Shown here piece by piece: positions 9,357 through 18,515 of a stretch of 64,000 nucleotides of DNA (the stretch's first letter is position 1; the number at the start of each line of letters is the position of its first letter). Position numbers and translations under genes: made by a program. The notes below the pieces were generated by a model. That model saw nothing but the letters and a program-made list of their open reading frames with translations. It had not been told where the DNA came from and searched no databases. The DNA lies in the NCBI GenBank assembly GCA_018195615.1, contig JAGTPG010000001.1, forward strand, positions 186,001-250,000. Reading direction: 5' to 3'. The DNA is from Streptomyces tuirus (GTDB lineage: Bacteria > Actinomycetota > Actinomycetes > Streptomycetales > Streptomycetaceae).

Positions 9357-10849
9357 GTGAGCACCGCATCCGCCCCGGCGAAGGATGAGACGTCCCTGTC
9401 TGCCCGGGAGACGGTCAGGGCGCTGTACGGGTATGTCCGGCCGCACCGTTGGGCCGTTGCCCTTGGTCTGTTGTGTGCCCTGGTGGGGGCCGCCGGGGCG
9501 CTGCTGCAGCCGTTGGCCACGAAGGCGCTGGTGGACCGCATGGCCTCCGGTGGGACCATCGCCGGGATCCTGATCGGGCTCACCGTGCTGGTGGTGGTGG
9601 GCACAGCGGTCGAGGCGTTCGGCGCGTACGTGCTGGAGCGGACGGCGGAGTCGGTGGTCCGCAGCAGGCGGTCGGGGAGATCTCCGTCGCGCTGGAGCGG
9701 GCCTTCGGGGCGTTCCGCACGGTGAAGGCGTCCGGTGCCGAGGGCCGGGAGACCGCCCGGGTGGAGTCGGCGGCGCGGCGGGCGTGGCGGCACGGCGTGA
9801 AGAGCGCGAAGTGGGAGGCCGCAGCGGGCTCGGCCGACGAACTCGCCGTCCAGCTGGCCTTCCTCGCGGTACTCGCGGTCGGCGGGGCGCGCGTGGCGTC
9901 CGGGGAGATCCCCGTCTCCACCCTCATCGCCTTCCTGCTGTACCTCTTCTACCTGATCGAGCCGGTGTCCACGCTGATCGAAGCCGTGACCTCCTTTCAG
10001 GAGGGGGCGGCCGCGATCTCCCGGATCGCGCAGGTCGAACGCCTCTCCACAGAACCGGCCGACCGGCGGAGGGTCTCCCTGCCCAAGCAGGGGGCAGCGG
10101 TGCCGGATCCGGCATCGGTCCGCTTCGAGGACGTGTCCTTCCGCTACCGCCCGGGCCTGCCGTACGTCCATCGGCAGGTGAGTTTCGAGGTTCGGGGAAC
10201 CGGTATGACGGCCTTCGTCGGTCCTTCGGGCGCGGGCAAGTCGACGGTCTTCGCGCTCATCGAGCGGTTCCACGAGGTCACCGGCGGCCGGGTCCTGGTC
10301 GACGGCAAGGACGTCCAGGACTGGTCCTTGTCCGAGCTGCGGTCTGCCATCGGGTACGTGGAACAGGACGCGCCCGTCTTGGCCGGCACTCTGCGGGAGA
10401 GCCTCGTCTTCGCGGCGCCCGGCGCGAGCGACGACGACATCCGCGACGTCCTGGCCCGCACGAAGCTCGACACCCTCGTCGAGCGACTGCCCCACGGCCT
10501 GGACACCCCGGTGGGACACCGCGGTTCGAAACTGTCGGGCGGCGAGCGGCAGCGCGTCGCCATCGCTCGCGCCCTGCTGCGCAGGCCCCGGCTGCTGCTC
10601 CTGGACGAGGCGACCTCGCAGCTCGACGCCGTCAACGAGTTGGCGCTGCGGGACGTCATCACGGAGGTGGCACGGGAAACCACCGTGCTGGTGGTGGCCC
10701 ACCGACTGTCCACGGTGACCGGCGCCGACCGCATCGTCGTCATGGACGCCGGCCGGGTCCGCGCCGTCGGCACCCACGAGGAACTGGTGACCGAGGACCC
10801 GCTGTACGCACAACTGGCGGCGACCCAGCTCCTGACCCCCGCCCGATGA
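9357..10849 (+). pseudogene. ABC exporter (fused membrane and ATPase domains) with internal deletion
   Basis: GTG 9357 with AGGAAGGAAAG upstream opens the transmembrane domain ([20 protein letters not shown]). After ERTAESVVR at about 9660 the sequence jumps out of frame to [18 protein letters not shown]. In full-length exporters I estimate 80-90 residues separate these points, so part of the membrane domain is lost. The rest is intact: Walker [10 protein letters not shown], signature [12 protein letters not shown], Walker [10 protein letters not shown] and H-loop VAHRLSTV. Its neighbours suggest peptide or lipid export. The missing length must be 3n+1 nt, so the frame cannot be read through. 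Confidence 0.8.
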
Positions 10850-10938
10850 CCCGCCACACGCCAGGTCGTCCGGTCGGCCACTGCCCCACGCCCGACCGGA
10901 CAACCACCCACACAGACCCAAGACCCCGAAAGGCCCCC

Positions 10939-11466
10939 ATGTACACCGAGTCCGCCATCCGTCACAGACGAGCGGTGTGGAGCTGGCTGGCGCAGCCGAC
11001 CGCGCTGTTCGGCGGGGTGTACGGACTGCTGGTGTCGAGTTCGGCCGTCGCCGCGCTCACCCAGTTCGGCGAGACGACTCGAGCGGCGCGCATGGACGAC
11101 GCCCTGTGGGTCCTGTTCACCGCCCTCTCCTCGGCCCTGGCACATGGTTACGCCCACCAGATTGCCCACCGCGACGCGCACGGCCGTCCCGGCGTACGGG
11201 GTGTGGTGCGTGCCGTGCTCGCCGAATGGCCGCTGGTGGTGGCGGCACTGCCCACCGCACTGCTGCTGTGGGGGGCGGGCCTTGGCTGGTGGCGCTCCGC
11301 AGGTATCGAGTACGTCGCCTTCGGCATCAACACCGTCCTGCTGCTGGGCTGGGGCGTGCTGGCTTCCCGGGCCGCGGGCAGCAGATGGGGACGAGCTCTC
11401 AGGATCGGCTGTGCCGACGCGATCCTGGGAGTGGCCGTCGCCCTTGTCAGCACGCTGCTGAAGTGA
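10939..11466 (+). CDS. Hypothetical membrane protein, about five TM segments
   Basis: A 175-residue protein starting MYTESAIRHRRAVWSWLAQP, 89 nt after the exporter stop and on the same strand. Five hydrophobic segments span it, with an HGYAHQIAHRDAHGRPG histidine-rich loop at about residues 70-86. I recognise no named family. Its position suggests it is the last gene of the peptide/exporter transcript. Confidence 0.6.
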   Translation: MYTESAIRHRRAVWSWLAQPTALFGGVYGLLVSSSAVAALTQFGETTRAARMDDALWVLFTALSSALAHGYAHQIAHRDAHGRPGVRGVVRAVLAEWPLVVAALPTALLLWGAGLGWWRSAGIEYVAFGINTVLLLGWGVLASRAAGSRWGRALRIGCADAILGVAVALVSTLLK

Positions 11467-11994
11467 CGCGGCGACTTGTCACGTGTAGCTCTCGTCGTCC
11501 GCCGTGGGCGAGGCGGAAACCAGAGCTGTCAGCCTGGTGCCGGGACGTTGACTGTCCGGCCGCAGCACCAGAGTTTCCTGGGCTCAAGCGCGCCTACGTC
11601 TTCCAGAGCACCATGACCGTCACAGCGATCCGCCTCTGGCGACGGACACAACGCACTGACCTGACCTGGGAGTTGAGAGTGGCGCACGACGTTGCCGCGC
11701 TGGCCGTGGAGCTAACGGACATGGCCGCGGCGGATCACCGGTCCGCCGTCCGCGCGAACAGCGACGACACCTTCCCCCAGCAGCTGGCCTGGCGGTGGCT
11801 TACCGCACAGCACGCTGACCGGCAGCTCGAAATTCAACAGGGCACCGGTTCCCTGGCCCTGCGAAGAGCCCGAGCGCATGGACGAACTCCGTGCAGAAGT
11901 GCCTGACGCCTCCGCCCCGTCCGCTTCCGGCGCACCCTGCCCAGGGTTCACCTGCCGTAGGCAATGATCCGCCGGACAGGCCCTGAGTAACAGC
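11467..11994. other. Intergenic stretch with one doubtful ORF
   Basis: About 530 bases between the membrane protein and the convergent histidine kinase. A plus-strand frame, 11613-11906 (begins MTVTAIRLWRRTQRTDLTWE), encodes 97 residues with plausible composition, but it has no recognised motif and a poor ribosome binding site. No strong hairpin was identified. Confidence 0.3.
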
Positions 11995-13104
11995 TCAGTC
12001 CGCGCTGAGCGGGATCCGCAGCCGCACCCGGTAGCCGCCTTCCGTGGTCGGGCCCGCATCCAGGGTGCCGTGCAGGATGTCGGCGCGTTCCCGTAGTCCG
12101 ACAAGGCCTTGCTGGGAACCGGGGAGAGGCAGGGAAGAACGCGTGGGTGGGGTGTTCGTGACGGTCACTCCGATGCCGTCGCCGTCCTGCCACAATGCGA
12201 CGCTGGCCGTGGCGCCAGGTGCGTGTTTGCGGACGTTGGTCAGCGCCTCCTGAACCGTACGGTAGAGGGCGCGTTGGGTGGGTGTGCTCACAGTGGGCGG
12301 CAGTTCCCCCGTCAGCTGTACGTGAGTGCCGCTCGATTCCACGAGTTTACGCAGGTCGGCCAAGGTGGGCTGAGGCGTCAGCTCGGCCGCGTCGCCGCCG
12401 GAGGCCCGCAGCAGGGTGACCATGGTGCGCAGTTCGTCGAGCGTGGTGACGCTCAGCGAACGGATCGTGCGGGCGGCCTCCTTGGCGTCCATGTCCCGGG
12501 CGGCAACCTGCAACGCCCCGGCCCGTACGGCGATCAGGCTGACCTGATGGGAGACCACGTCGTGCATCTCCCGGGCCAGCTGAGCGCGTTCGCGAGCGAG
12601 GACGGCCTGGGCGTGCAGGGTCCGCTCGTGTTCCCTGGCCTCCTCGATCTCAGCCAACCGCCGCGCCAGGTCCCGCTGTGCCTGGAGAAGCTGGCCGAAG
12701 AGGACAGGTGCCGCGGCCGTAGCCAGGCCGTACACGAGGAAAACCAATGTCATGGTCCGGTCGACCTCGGCCAGGGGCCATGGAGTGCTGCTAGCGACGG
12801 CGGCCAGGGCGACGCACCCGGCGAGGAGACGGCGGTTGCGGGAGCGTTCGGCCAGGGTGAACAGCGCCACGAGCACAGCGACGGCGACATCCTGCATCAG
12901 CGCGACGGGCAGGGTGAGCAGGAACACGACGAGCGGGAACCGGCGCCGGAAGGCCAGCGCGGTGCACCCGACAGCCGCCAGCGCGAGTTCGAGGCGCGTG
13001 GGCTCCCAGTTGTTCAGCCGCACGTCCACGGCCGCCGCGGCCACCAGGGCGAGGTCGATGACCGGCGCGGGAGCCCGCTGCCACAGGGCGCGTGCACGGC
13101 TCAT
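11995..13104 (-). CDS. NarL/DesK-type sensor histidine kinase
   Basis: Membrane histidine kinase of 369 residues (HisKA_3 type). An N-terminal block of about four to five hydrophobic helices (VIDLALVAAAAVDVRL, VAVAVLVALFTLAE, LVFLVYGLATAA) has little outside loop, so it probably senses the membrane itself. A coiled linker (RRLAEIEEAREHERTLHAQA) leads to the H-box AREMHDVVSHQVSLIAVRAG, the N-box VQEALTNVRKHA and the G-box GLVGLRERA. The start ATG 13104 overlaps the stop of the response regulator (ATGA), so the two are translationally coupled. Confidence 0.9.
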   Translation of the reverse strand: MSRARALWQRAPAPVIDLALVAAAAVDVRLNNWEPTRLELALAAVGCTALAFRRRFPLVVFLLTLPVALMQDVAVAVLVALFTLAERSRNRRLLAGCVALAAVASSTPWPLAEVDRTMTLVFLVYGLATAAAPVLFGQLLQAQRDLARRLAEIEEAREHERTLHAQAVLARERAQLAREMHDVVSHQVSLIAVRAGALQVAARDMDAKEAARTIRSLSVTTLDELRTMVTLLRASGGDAAELTPQPTLADLRKLVESSGTHVQLTGELPPTVSTPTQRALYRTVQEALTNVRKHAPGATASVALWQDGDGIGVTVTNTPPTRSSLPLPGSQQGLVGLRERADILHGTLDAGPTTEGGYRVRLRIPLSAD

Positions 13105-13795
13105 CCGCCGACCTCCGACCGCAGGCGCTCGTCGAGGAGCCCGGCCCGCTGCGCCAGCAGGGCGGCCTGCACGCGGCTCGCCACGCGAAGCTTCGTCAGG
13201 ATCGCGCTGACGTGGTCCTTCACCGTGCCTGCCCCCAGATGGATGCGGCCCCGATGTCGGCGTTCGACAGCCCCTCCGCCACCAGGACGAGGACGTCGCG
13301 CTCCCGCGCGGTGAGCAGCCGGACCCGGGCCGCCTCCTCGTCGACGGCCGTCCCGGCTCCGGGATGGCTGTGCAGCAGCGTCCGCGACGCCTTCGGGGAC
13401 AGCACCACACCGCCCGCGGCCAGGGTGCGCACCAGGTGGGCGAGCTGCTCCGGCTCGGTGTCCTTCAGCAGGAAACCGGCCGCGCCGCAGTGCAGCGCGG
13501 TCAGGATGTACTCGTCGGCGTCGAACGTCGTCAGCATCGCCACCACCGGCGGGTCCGGCATCGTGCGCAGCTCCCGGAGCACGGTGAGCCCGTCGACGTC
13601 CGGCATCCGGATGTCGAGCAGCACCACGTCCGGCCGCGCCCGGCGGACCGTCTCCAGGGCCTCGCCGCCGCTCGCGGTCGCGACGACCTCGAGGTCCTCG
13701 GACGCGCCCAGAATCAGCTGGAAGCCCGAGCGGACCAGAGCCTCGTCGTCGACCACCACTACCCGGATCACGCGCTCCCCCTGCCCTTCGTTCAT
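13101..13795 (-). CDS. NarL/LuxR-type response regulator (frameshifted near 13248)
   Basis: Partner of the downstream histidine kinase. Receiver domain: VIRVVVVDDEALVRSG at the start, phospho-acceptor Asp in VVLLDIRMPDVDG, Lys in FLLKDTEPEQ. The C-terminal LuxR helix-turn-helix is LTARERDVLVLVAEGLSNAD then TVKDHVSAILTKL. The given frame breaks inside the HTH. One extra C turns GAASIW into GARIHLGAGTVKDHV and the stop is 13101 (about 231 residues). GTG 13771 with a better Shine-Dalgarno (GGGGGAG) may be the true start instead of ATG 13795. Confidence 0.88.
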
Positions 13796-13959
13796 ACCGT
13801 CCGGCCCATGCCGACTCGACCCTAAAGCCCCGATCGGTCCCGGCGGCCCGCTGAGCTGCAGCTCCAGCCACACGGCGGGGTAGCACCCACCAGTCGGCAG
13901 GGCCACGGCAGCCTTCTGCCGGATGGGCCGTGATCGGCCCGGCCTCCAGTCTGAGGGCC

Positions 13960-15171
13960 ATGACCCATCACCCGGACTCCGCGCTGCTCCCGGCCGATAC
14001 CCCGTCTCCTCGACGTGAGCGTGGTGAGCCCTCGACCGGTGCGCCAGGAGTGGGCCGGCTGATCGGGCTGGACCTGGCCCGCGGTCTGGCCGTGTTCGGC
14101 ATGTACGCGGTCCACGTGGGCCCCGCCCCGGCTCAGGGCGGTGTCATCGGCTTCCTGATGGAGCCGGCGCAAGGCCGCTCCTCCGCCCTGTTCGCCGTCC
14201 TGGCCGGTTTCGCGGTCGCGCTCATCACCGGGCGCCGCACGCCGAAGACCGGCCTGGCCGGCCGTCAGGCCGTCGCCAAGATGATCATCAGAGCCGTGAT
14301 CCTGCTGGCCCTCGGCACCGCCCTGACCATGACCGGCACCCCGGTCGTGCCGATCCTCGCCTTCTACGGACTGTTCTTCCTGCTCGTGCTGCCGCTGTAC
14401 CGGCTGGGCGCCAAGCCACTGGCGCTCATCGCCGCGGGGTGGGCCCTGGTGGGCCCGCAACTGCTGTACGCGCTGAAGCCGGTGGTCGGCGGCCGCGTGT
14501 TCCTCTCCTACGGGCAGGCCGACGGCCCCGTCTCGTTGTTCTTCACCGGCGGTTATCCGGCCCTGACCTGGGTCCCGTTCGTGATCGCCGGTATGGCTGT
14601 CGCCCGCTGCGACCTGACTGCCACGGCCGTCCGGATACGCCTCGCCCTCACCGGCGTCGCCCTCGCCATCACCGGCTACGGCGGCTCCTGGCTGGCGGTG
14701 CGTCTCGTACCCGGTGCCGCCGAAGCCGTCCGGGAAGCCGAAGAGGGGGCGGGCATGTCGTCCGTGTCGTCCGTATCGCCCGACAGCATCGGTATCTTCG
14801 GCGACACCCCCGCCGGGATGCTGGCCTCAGCCCCGCACAGCGAGGCGACCCTGTCCATCGTGGCCGCCACGGGTGTGGCGATCCTGGTGATCACCGCGTG
14901 CCTGGCCGTCATGGACGCCTTCCCCCGGCTGCGCCGCCTGGCCAAGCCCGTCATCGCGGTCGGCTCGATGTCACTGACCGCGTACGTCTACCACATCGTG
15001 GCCATCTGGCTCCTGGACACCGAGGATCTAGCCGTCCCGCCGCTGTATGTCCTGCTCGGCTTCATCCTGTCCATCACCCTCCTCGCCACCCTCTGGTCCC
15101 GCTTCTTCCAGCGCGGGCCACTCGAATGGCTGATGGGCAAGGCGACCGGGATCGCCCGACGCATTCGATAA
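13960..15171 (+). CDS. DUF418-family integral membrane protein, copy 2
   Basis: A 403-residue paralogue of the protein at 7582-8850. It has VGRLIGLDLARGLAVFGMYA near residue 30, PKTGLAGRQAVAKMIIRAVI, a Ser-rich loop near residue 270 and the closing SRFFQRGPLEWLMGK. It is divergent from the two-component operon (165 nt between starts), which suggests shared regulation. The two DUF418 genes bracket the exporter and two-component genes. Confidence 0.85.
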   Translation: MTHHPDSALLPADTPSPRRERGEPSTGAPGVGRLIGLDLARGLAVFGMYAVHVGPAPAQGGVIGFLMEPAQGRSSALFAVLAGFAVALITGRRTPKTGLAGRQAVAKMIIRAVILLALGTALTMTGTPVVPILAFYGLFFLLVLPLYRLGAKPLALIAAGWALVGPQLLYALKPVVGGRVFLSYGQADGPVSLFFTGGYPALTWVPFVIAGMAVARCDLTATAVRIRLALTGVALAITGYGGSWLAVRLVPGAAEAVREAEEGAGMSSVSSVSPDSIGIFGDTPAGMLASAPHSEATLSIVAATGVAILVITACLAVMDAFPRLRRLAKPVIAVGSMSLTAYVYHIVAIWLLDTEDLAVPPLYVLLGFILSITLLATLWSRFFQRGPLEWLMGKATGIARRIR

Positions 15172-15261
15172 AACGCAGCCGGAGAAGCGTGCCCGGAGCC
15201 CCTCGCCCGGGTGGGGCGGTCGCGCTGCGGGCCTCACGAACAGTCTGTGGTCCTTCGGCGG

Positions 15262-15281
15262 CCCTCAAGGCACTTTGAGGG
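15262..15281 (+). terminator. Hairpin downstream of DUF418 copy 2
   Basis: CCCTCAA and TTGAGGG form a perfect 7-bp stem with a 6-nt loop, 90 nt after the DUF418 stop. A U-run is lacking, as is common in Streptomyces. Confidence 0.45.
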
Positions 15282-15749
15282 GCGACGCGCTTCGGCGCCC
15301 TGTCTTCAGGGGCTCCTGTTCTCTCTGGTGCGGGTCGGCGGCAATGACCTTGGGAGTCCCTGGATGTCCCTGGAGCAGGCGGTCGGGCCGGTCAACCGGT
15401 TGGGCGTGAACCACCCCAAGCCCCGTAGCCTCAAGCGGCTTTGGTCACCCAGGCCGTGGCTGACCCGGGGCGGCGACGCCGTCTGCTACTTGCAGTGGCT
15501 CACGAGCGTGAGCCAGTGACCGTCGAGGTGCCCGGCACCCACCACAACGGACATCGACACCGACGGGGTGTCCTTCGGCCGGTACGGCGTCTGGGGCAAC
15601 GGCCTCACGGCGCCCTCGTGTGCGGAGAGCTGGAAGCCGAGAGGGGCGTCGTCGCAGCCCCGCTGATTCAGCAATCACTCGCGAAAGGGAGGAAACTCCA
15701 TGAGAAAGTGTTGGGTGCTACCCGCAATCCTGCCCCGGGGACCATGTCC
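15282..15749. other. Intergenic stretch without a recognised gene
   Basis: A 51-codon plus frame, 15364-15519 (MSLEQAVGPVNRLG), is open but unrecognised. The minus strand around 15500-15670 reads loosely protein-like without a motif. Together with the aldo/keto reductase fragment that follows, this is probably decayed sequence. Confidence 0.35.
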
Positions 15750-15908
15750 CGGCCCCTGGTTGAAGGCACGGCCGAGGCGGCTCATGTCGGTCAGGTCGTA
15801 GCCGAACTTGGCGTCCAGGACAACCTCGTCGCGGAAGTCCTTGACCGCCCGCCCGAGCAGTTGCTCGCTGGTGTCGCCGCCCAGCCCGTACGGTTCGGCG
15901 GTGTCGAA
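15750..15908 (-). pseudogene. Aldo/keto reductase fragment
   Basis: The translation FDTAEPYGLGGDTSEQLLGR then AVKDFRDEVVLDAKFGYDLT matches the region around the catalytic Asp/Tyr (FDTAexYG) and Lys (KFGYD) of aldo/keto reductases. The N-terminal strand and the C-terminal two thirds are missing, so it is a relic. Confidence 0.65.
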
Positions 15909-16056
15909 TGACCGGCGGCCTGAACTGGCCCCCCTCACTCAAAGTCCGCCACAAGATCGCGTTGACAGTGCGAGCTTGACCCTCAACGTTTCAGCATGGG
16001 GTGTGCGACGTCACTGTGGTGAGCGGGCTGGGACACTTCACGCAGGGGGCATGGCC

Positions 16057-16743
16057 TCATGCATGCCGGTTCGTGCGTTCCCCTGGATCTGCCGTCTGTG
16101 CCCCCAGCCCCATAGGGAAATGGGCAGCCAGTTCCTGGCAAAACGCGTCCGTGTCGCCTTCCAGGGCGACGGCGGCCAACCTCTCGTGCTCGACGACCAG
16201 TTGATGCGGGTCGTCGCTGTAGGTGCGGTGATCGACGCTGAGGTGGAGGCGCAGCTTGGTCTCCCAGCCGTTCCACAGACTCTGCAGGACGCCGTGGCCC
16301 GAGAGGTCGTAGAAGAGCCTGTGGAAGCGGAGGTGCGCGTCGATGCTGGCCGGGATGTCGTCCTTCTCCATGGCCCGGCGCAGATCCTCGACGGTTTGCA
16401 GCAACTGGGGCCGCTCAGGGCCGCGCAGTGCTTCGGCCGAGAGCTCGGCGGCGTACGGTTCGACACGTAGCCGGACCGAGTCGATCTCGGCGACCTCGCG
16501 AGCGCTCACCTCTACGACGAACGCCCCACGGTAGGGGATCTTTACGACGAGCCCCTCCTCCTCCAGCTTGGTCAGCGCCTCGCGCAGCGGGGACCGGCTG
16601 ATCCCGAGATCTGTGGCGATGTGCGCCTCGCGCAACTGGCCGCCAGGAGGGACGGTCCCATCGAGGATGGCGGCACGCAGCGTGCGGTAGACACCGTCCG
16701 GCGTCGTCATCCGCTGCTCCTGCCACTCGAACTTGTGGTCCAC
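16057..16743 (-). CDS. GntR/FadR-family transcriptional regulator (FCD domain)
   Basis: A 228-residue repressor-type protein. The winged helix is at about residues 15-80 (VYRTLRAAILDGTVPPGGQL, then LGISRSPLREALTKLEEEGL). The C-terminal helical FCD ligand domain (EVAEIDSVRLRVEPYAAEL, HLRFHRLFYDLSGH, EHERLAAVALEGDTDAF) carries the Asp/His residues that bind a metal in this family. It is divergent from the HAD/oxidase operon and lies next to it. A 15-bp operator matching two copies in front of the operon overlaps its own promoter, so autoregulation and control of the operon are likely. Confidence 0.88.
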   Translation of the reverse strand: MDHKFEWQEQRMTTPDGVYRTLRAAILDGTVPPGGQLREAHIATDLGISRSPLREALTKLEEEGLVVKIPYRGAFVVEVSAREVAEIDSVRLRVEPYAAELSAEALRGPERPQLLQTVEDLRRAMEKDDIPASIDAHLRFHRLFYDLSGHGVLQSLWNGWETKLRLHLSVDHRTYSDDPHQLVVEHERLAAVALEGDTDAFCQELAAHFPMGLGAQTADPGERTNRHA

Positions 16744-16777
16744 CCCATCACCCTCCCCTGCTCACACCCGACCACTT

Positions 16778-16792
16778 GGTCGTTTGTCGACT
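16778..16792. promoter_or_regulatory. Putative GntR operator and promoter in front of the regulator gene
   Basis: GGTCGTTTGTCGACT (reverse complement AGTCGACAAACGACC) matches the two operators at 17160 and 17183 at most positions. On the minus strand a TATAGT -10 box overlaps its edge (16790-16795), 47 nt before the regulator start, which fits autoregulation. Confidence 0.55.
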
Positions 16793-16799
16793 ATAACCT

Positions 16800-17135
16800 C
16801 TGCTCGCTTCTCCGCATCCACACCTCAAGTCGACTGCCAGGCACGGAGCTCACTGATATTCACAGCGGTGCCCCATCAGGTTCGCGGGTCGCGGTGACAG
16901 GCGGTGCCTCGGGCGGGGCCGTTTGACTCTCAGGCCGATGCCGGCAAGTTGAGCGCCTGGCTGACCGGTGGCATTGCCGTTGCTCGCGGCCTGCTCGATG
17001 AGCCCGGCGCTCAGCTGGTCTGCAGGAACTCCGGAGGTGACCCCGACCGAGAGCCGATTGCGCCCGACCCGGCGGATCACCTCATCCATTCTGGAAGTGG
17101 ATCAGCGCCGGGTCTGCCCGAGGCACTCCTCCGAC
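16800..17135. other. Intergenic stretch with an SDR N-terminal trace
   Basis: At about 16884-16919 the plus strand reads RVAVTGGASGG, the glycine-rich nucleotide-binding start of a short-chain dehydrogenase, then stops. The C-terminus of such an enzyme lies 1.6 kb away at 18598, so these may be the two ends of one broken gene. A minus frame 16850-17089 is open but unrecognised. Confidence 0.35.
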
Positions 17136-17139
17136 GTGC

Positions 17140-17197
17140 TTGACACCCGAGACCCATTTGGTCGACAATCGACTAAGTGAATGGTCGACAATCGACC
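17140..17197 (+). promoter_or_regulatory. Promoter of the HAD/RidA/oxidase operon with two GntR operators
   Basis: TTGACA (17140-17145) and GACAAT (17164-17169) form a sigma-70-type pair with an 18-bp spacer. Two operators in direct repeat, 23 bp apart, cover the -10 and the start region: GGTCGACAATCGACT (17159-17173 region) and GGTCGACAATCGACC (17183-17197). The second is a perfect palindrome, GGTCGA-CAA-TCGACC. The placement suits repression by the divergent GntR protein. Confidence 0.65.
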
Positions 17198-17236
17198 AGA
17201 GCGAGGAACTGCTCCACTAACGCACTAGGAGGAACA

Positions 17237-17917
17237 GTGGCATTCGACGTCAAGCCCAAGTTCGTGACGTTCGACATGAACGGAACGCTGATCAAGTTCA
17301 GCATCAACGACACGATGCGTGAGGTCCTGGGCGACCGGCTGCCGGCCGAGGTCGCGGATGAGTACCTGCGGATCTGCAAGGCGTACCGGATCGACGAGTG
17401 CACGGGCGCGTACCAGCCGTTCCACCAGGTCGTGGCTCGTTCCATGGAGCGCGCCTCGCGCAGTGTCGGTCTCGAGTACCGCGACGACGAGGCGCGGGCG
17501 GTGTACGAGCGCATCCCCACCTGGGGCCCGTACCCCGGCGTCACCGAGGCGCTGAACCGCCTGGCCGAGGCGGTCCCGCTGGTCATCATCACCAACAGCG
17601 ACACCGCGCACGCCGTGCGCCTCGCGGAGAACCTCAAGGCCCCCTTCGAGGTCGTCATCAGCGCCGAGGAGATGGGCGTCTACAAGCCGCGACTCCGCGC
17701 CTTCGAGTACATGTTTGACAAGCTCGGCGTGACACCCGACGAGCTCGTGCACGTCTCCGCGAGCCCGATGTACGACCACCGCTCCGCGGCGATCATGGGC
17801 ATCGAGAACAAGGTGTACATGGACCGCGGCTGGGAGCACGACGAGCACTGGCTCGGCTACGAGCGGATCACCGACATCGCCGACCTCCCCGTCCTCTGCG
17901 GCCTGCCGCGCCCCTGA
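17237..17917 (+). CDS. Type II haloacid dehalogenase-like HAD hydrolase
   Basis: A 226-residue HAD-superfamily hydrolase of the L-2-haloacid dehalogenase group. GTG 17237 is preceded by a strong AGGAGG. Motif I is FVTFDMNGTL with the nucleophile Asp, motif II is IITNSD, the conserved Lys is in GVYKPRL, and motif III is HVSASPMYD followed by the GIENKVYMDR segment. Motif I has Asn where phosphatases have the second Asp, as in dehalogenases that do not cleave phosphate. It is the first gene of the GntR-controlled operon. The substrate is unknown; a 2-substituted acid is the family expectation. Confidence 0.85.
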   Translation: MAFDVKPKFVTFDMNGTLIKFSINDTMREVLGDRLPAEVADEYLRICKAYRIDECTGAYQPFHQVVARSMERASRSVGLEYRDDEARAVYERIPTWGPYPGVTEALNRLAEAVPLVIITNSDTAHAVRLAENLKAPFEVVISAEEMGVYKPRLRAFEYMFDKLGVTPDELVHVSASPMYDHRSAAIMGIENKVYMDRGWEHDEHWLGYERITDIADLPVLCGLPRP

Positions 17918-17946
17918 CGCCTGAGCCTGAGCGGAGAACTGAGGAA

Positions 17947-18456
17947 ATGATCCACAGCAAGACGGTGGCGGCATGAGTCTGCCACTCCCCAGACCGTCAA
18001 GGGTGACTCGGCTTCGGAAAGGCTCCAAGACCTCGGACTGAAGCTACCCGTCCTCGCCGGCACCACGTACCTCGTGCCCCACCGGACGGTGGGCTCCACC
18101 ATCCACCTCTCCGGCCAACTCCCCTTCAAGGACGGCGAGCTGCTGGGTCAGGGGTTGTCGGCCGGGACGTGGAGCTGGAGACCGCGCAGGAGCTCGCACG
18201 CCATGCCGCGCTCAACGCGCTCGCCGCCGCTGTGCAGGCGGTGGGAGATCTGGACCGGGTCCGGATCGTGCAGATGCTGGTCTTCGTGGCCAGCACGCCG
18301 GACTTCGGTCAGCAGTCGCAGGTCGCCAACGCGGCCAGCGAACTGCTCATCGAGGTACTGGGGGAGAACGGACGCCACGCCCGCACCGCGATCGGTGTCG
18401 CCGGGCTGCCGCTCAACACCCCCGTCGAGATCCAGGTCGTCTGCACCGCTGTGTAG
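17947..18456 (+). CDS. RidA/YjgF-family imine deaminase (two frameshifts)
   Basis: Rid proteins hydrolyse reactive enamine/imine intermediates released by amino-acid and amine oxidases. The readable parts are ERLQDLGLKLPVLAG and STIHLSGQLPFKDGELLGQG, then ETAQELARHAALNALAAAVQ and EIQVVCTAV at the end. The start is probably ATG 17947 (GAGGAA upstream). The frame is lost at about 17973, where an extra A appears to be present, and near 18160, where one G is missing. Both repaired, it is about 169 residues. Its place before two flavin oxidases fits an imine-clearing job. With two breaks it could be a true pseudogene. Confidence 0.7.
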
Positions 18457-18515
18457 CGGCGAGCCACTCATGAGCAGTGCGGCGGTGGCCCGGCTTCGAC
18501 GGGCACTCGACACCC

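Noticed and set aside
11995..13410. N-terminal extension of the histidine kinase to 13410
   Set aside because: The extension is antisense-like, overlaps the response regulator coding region and is Arg/Pro-rich; the ATGA overlap at 13104 is the natural start.
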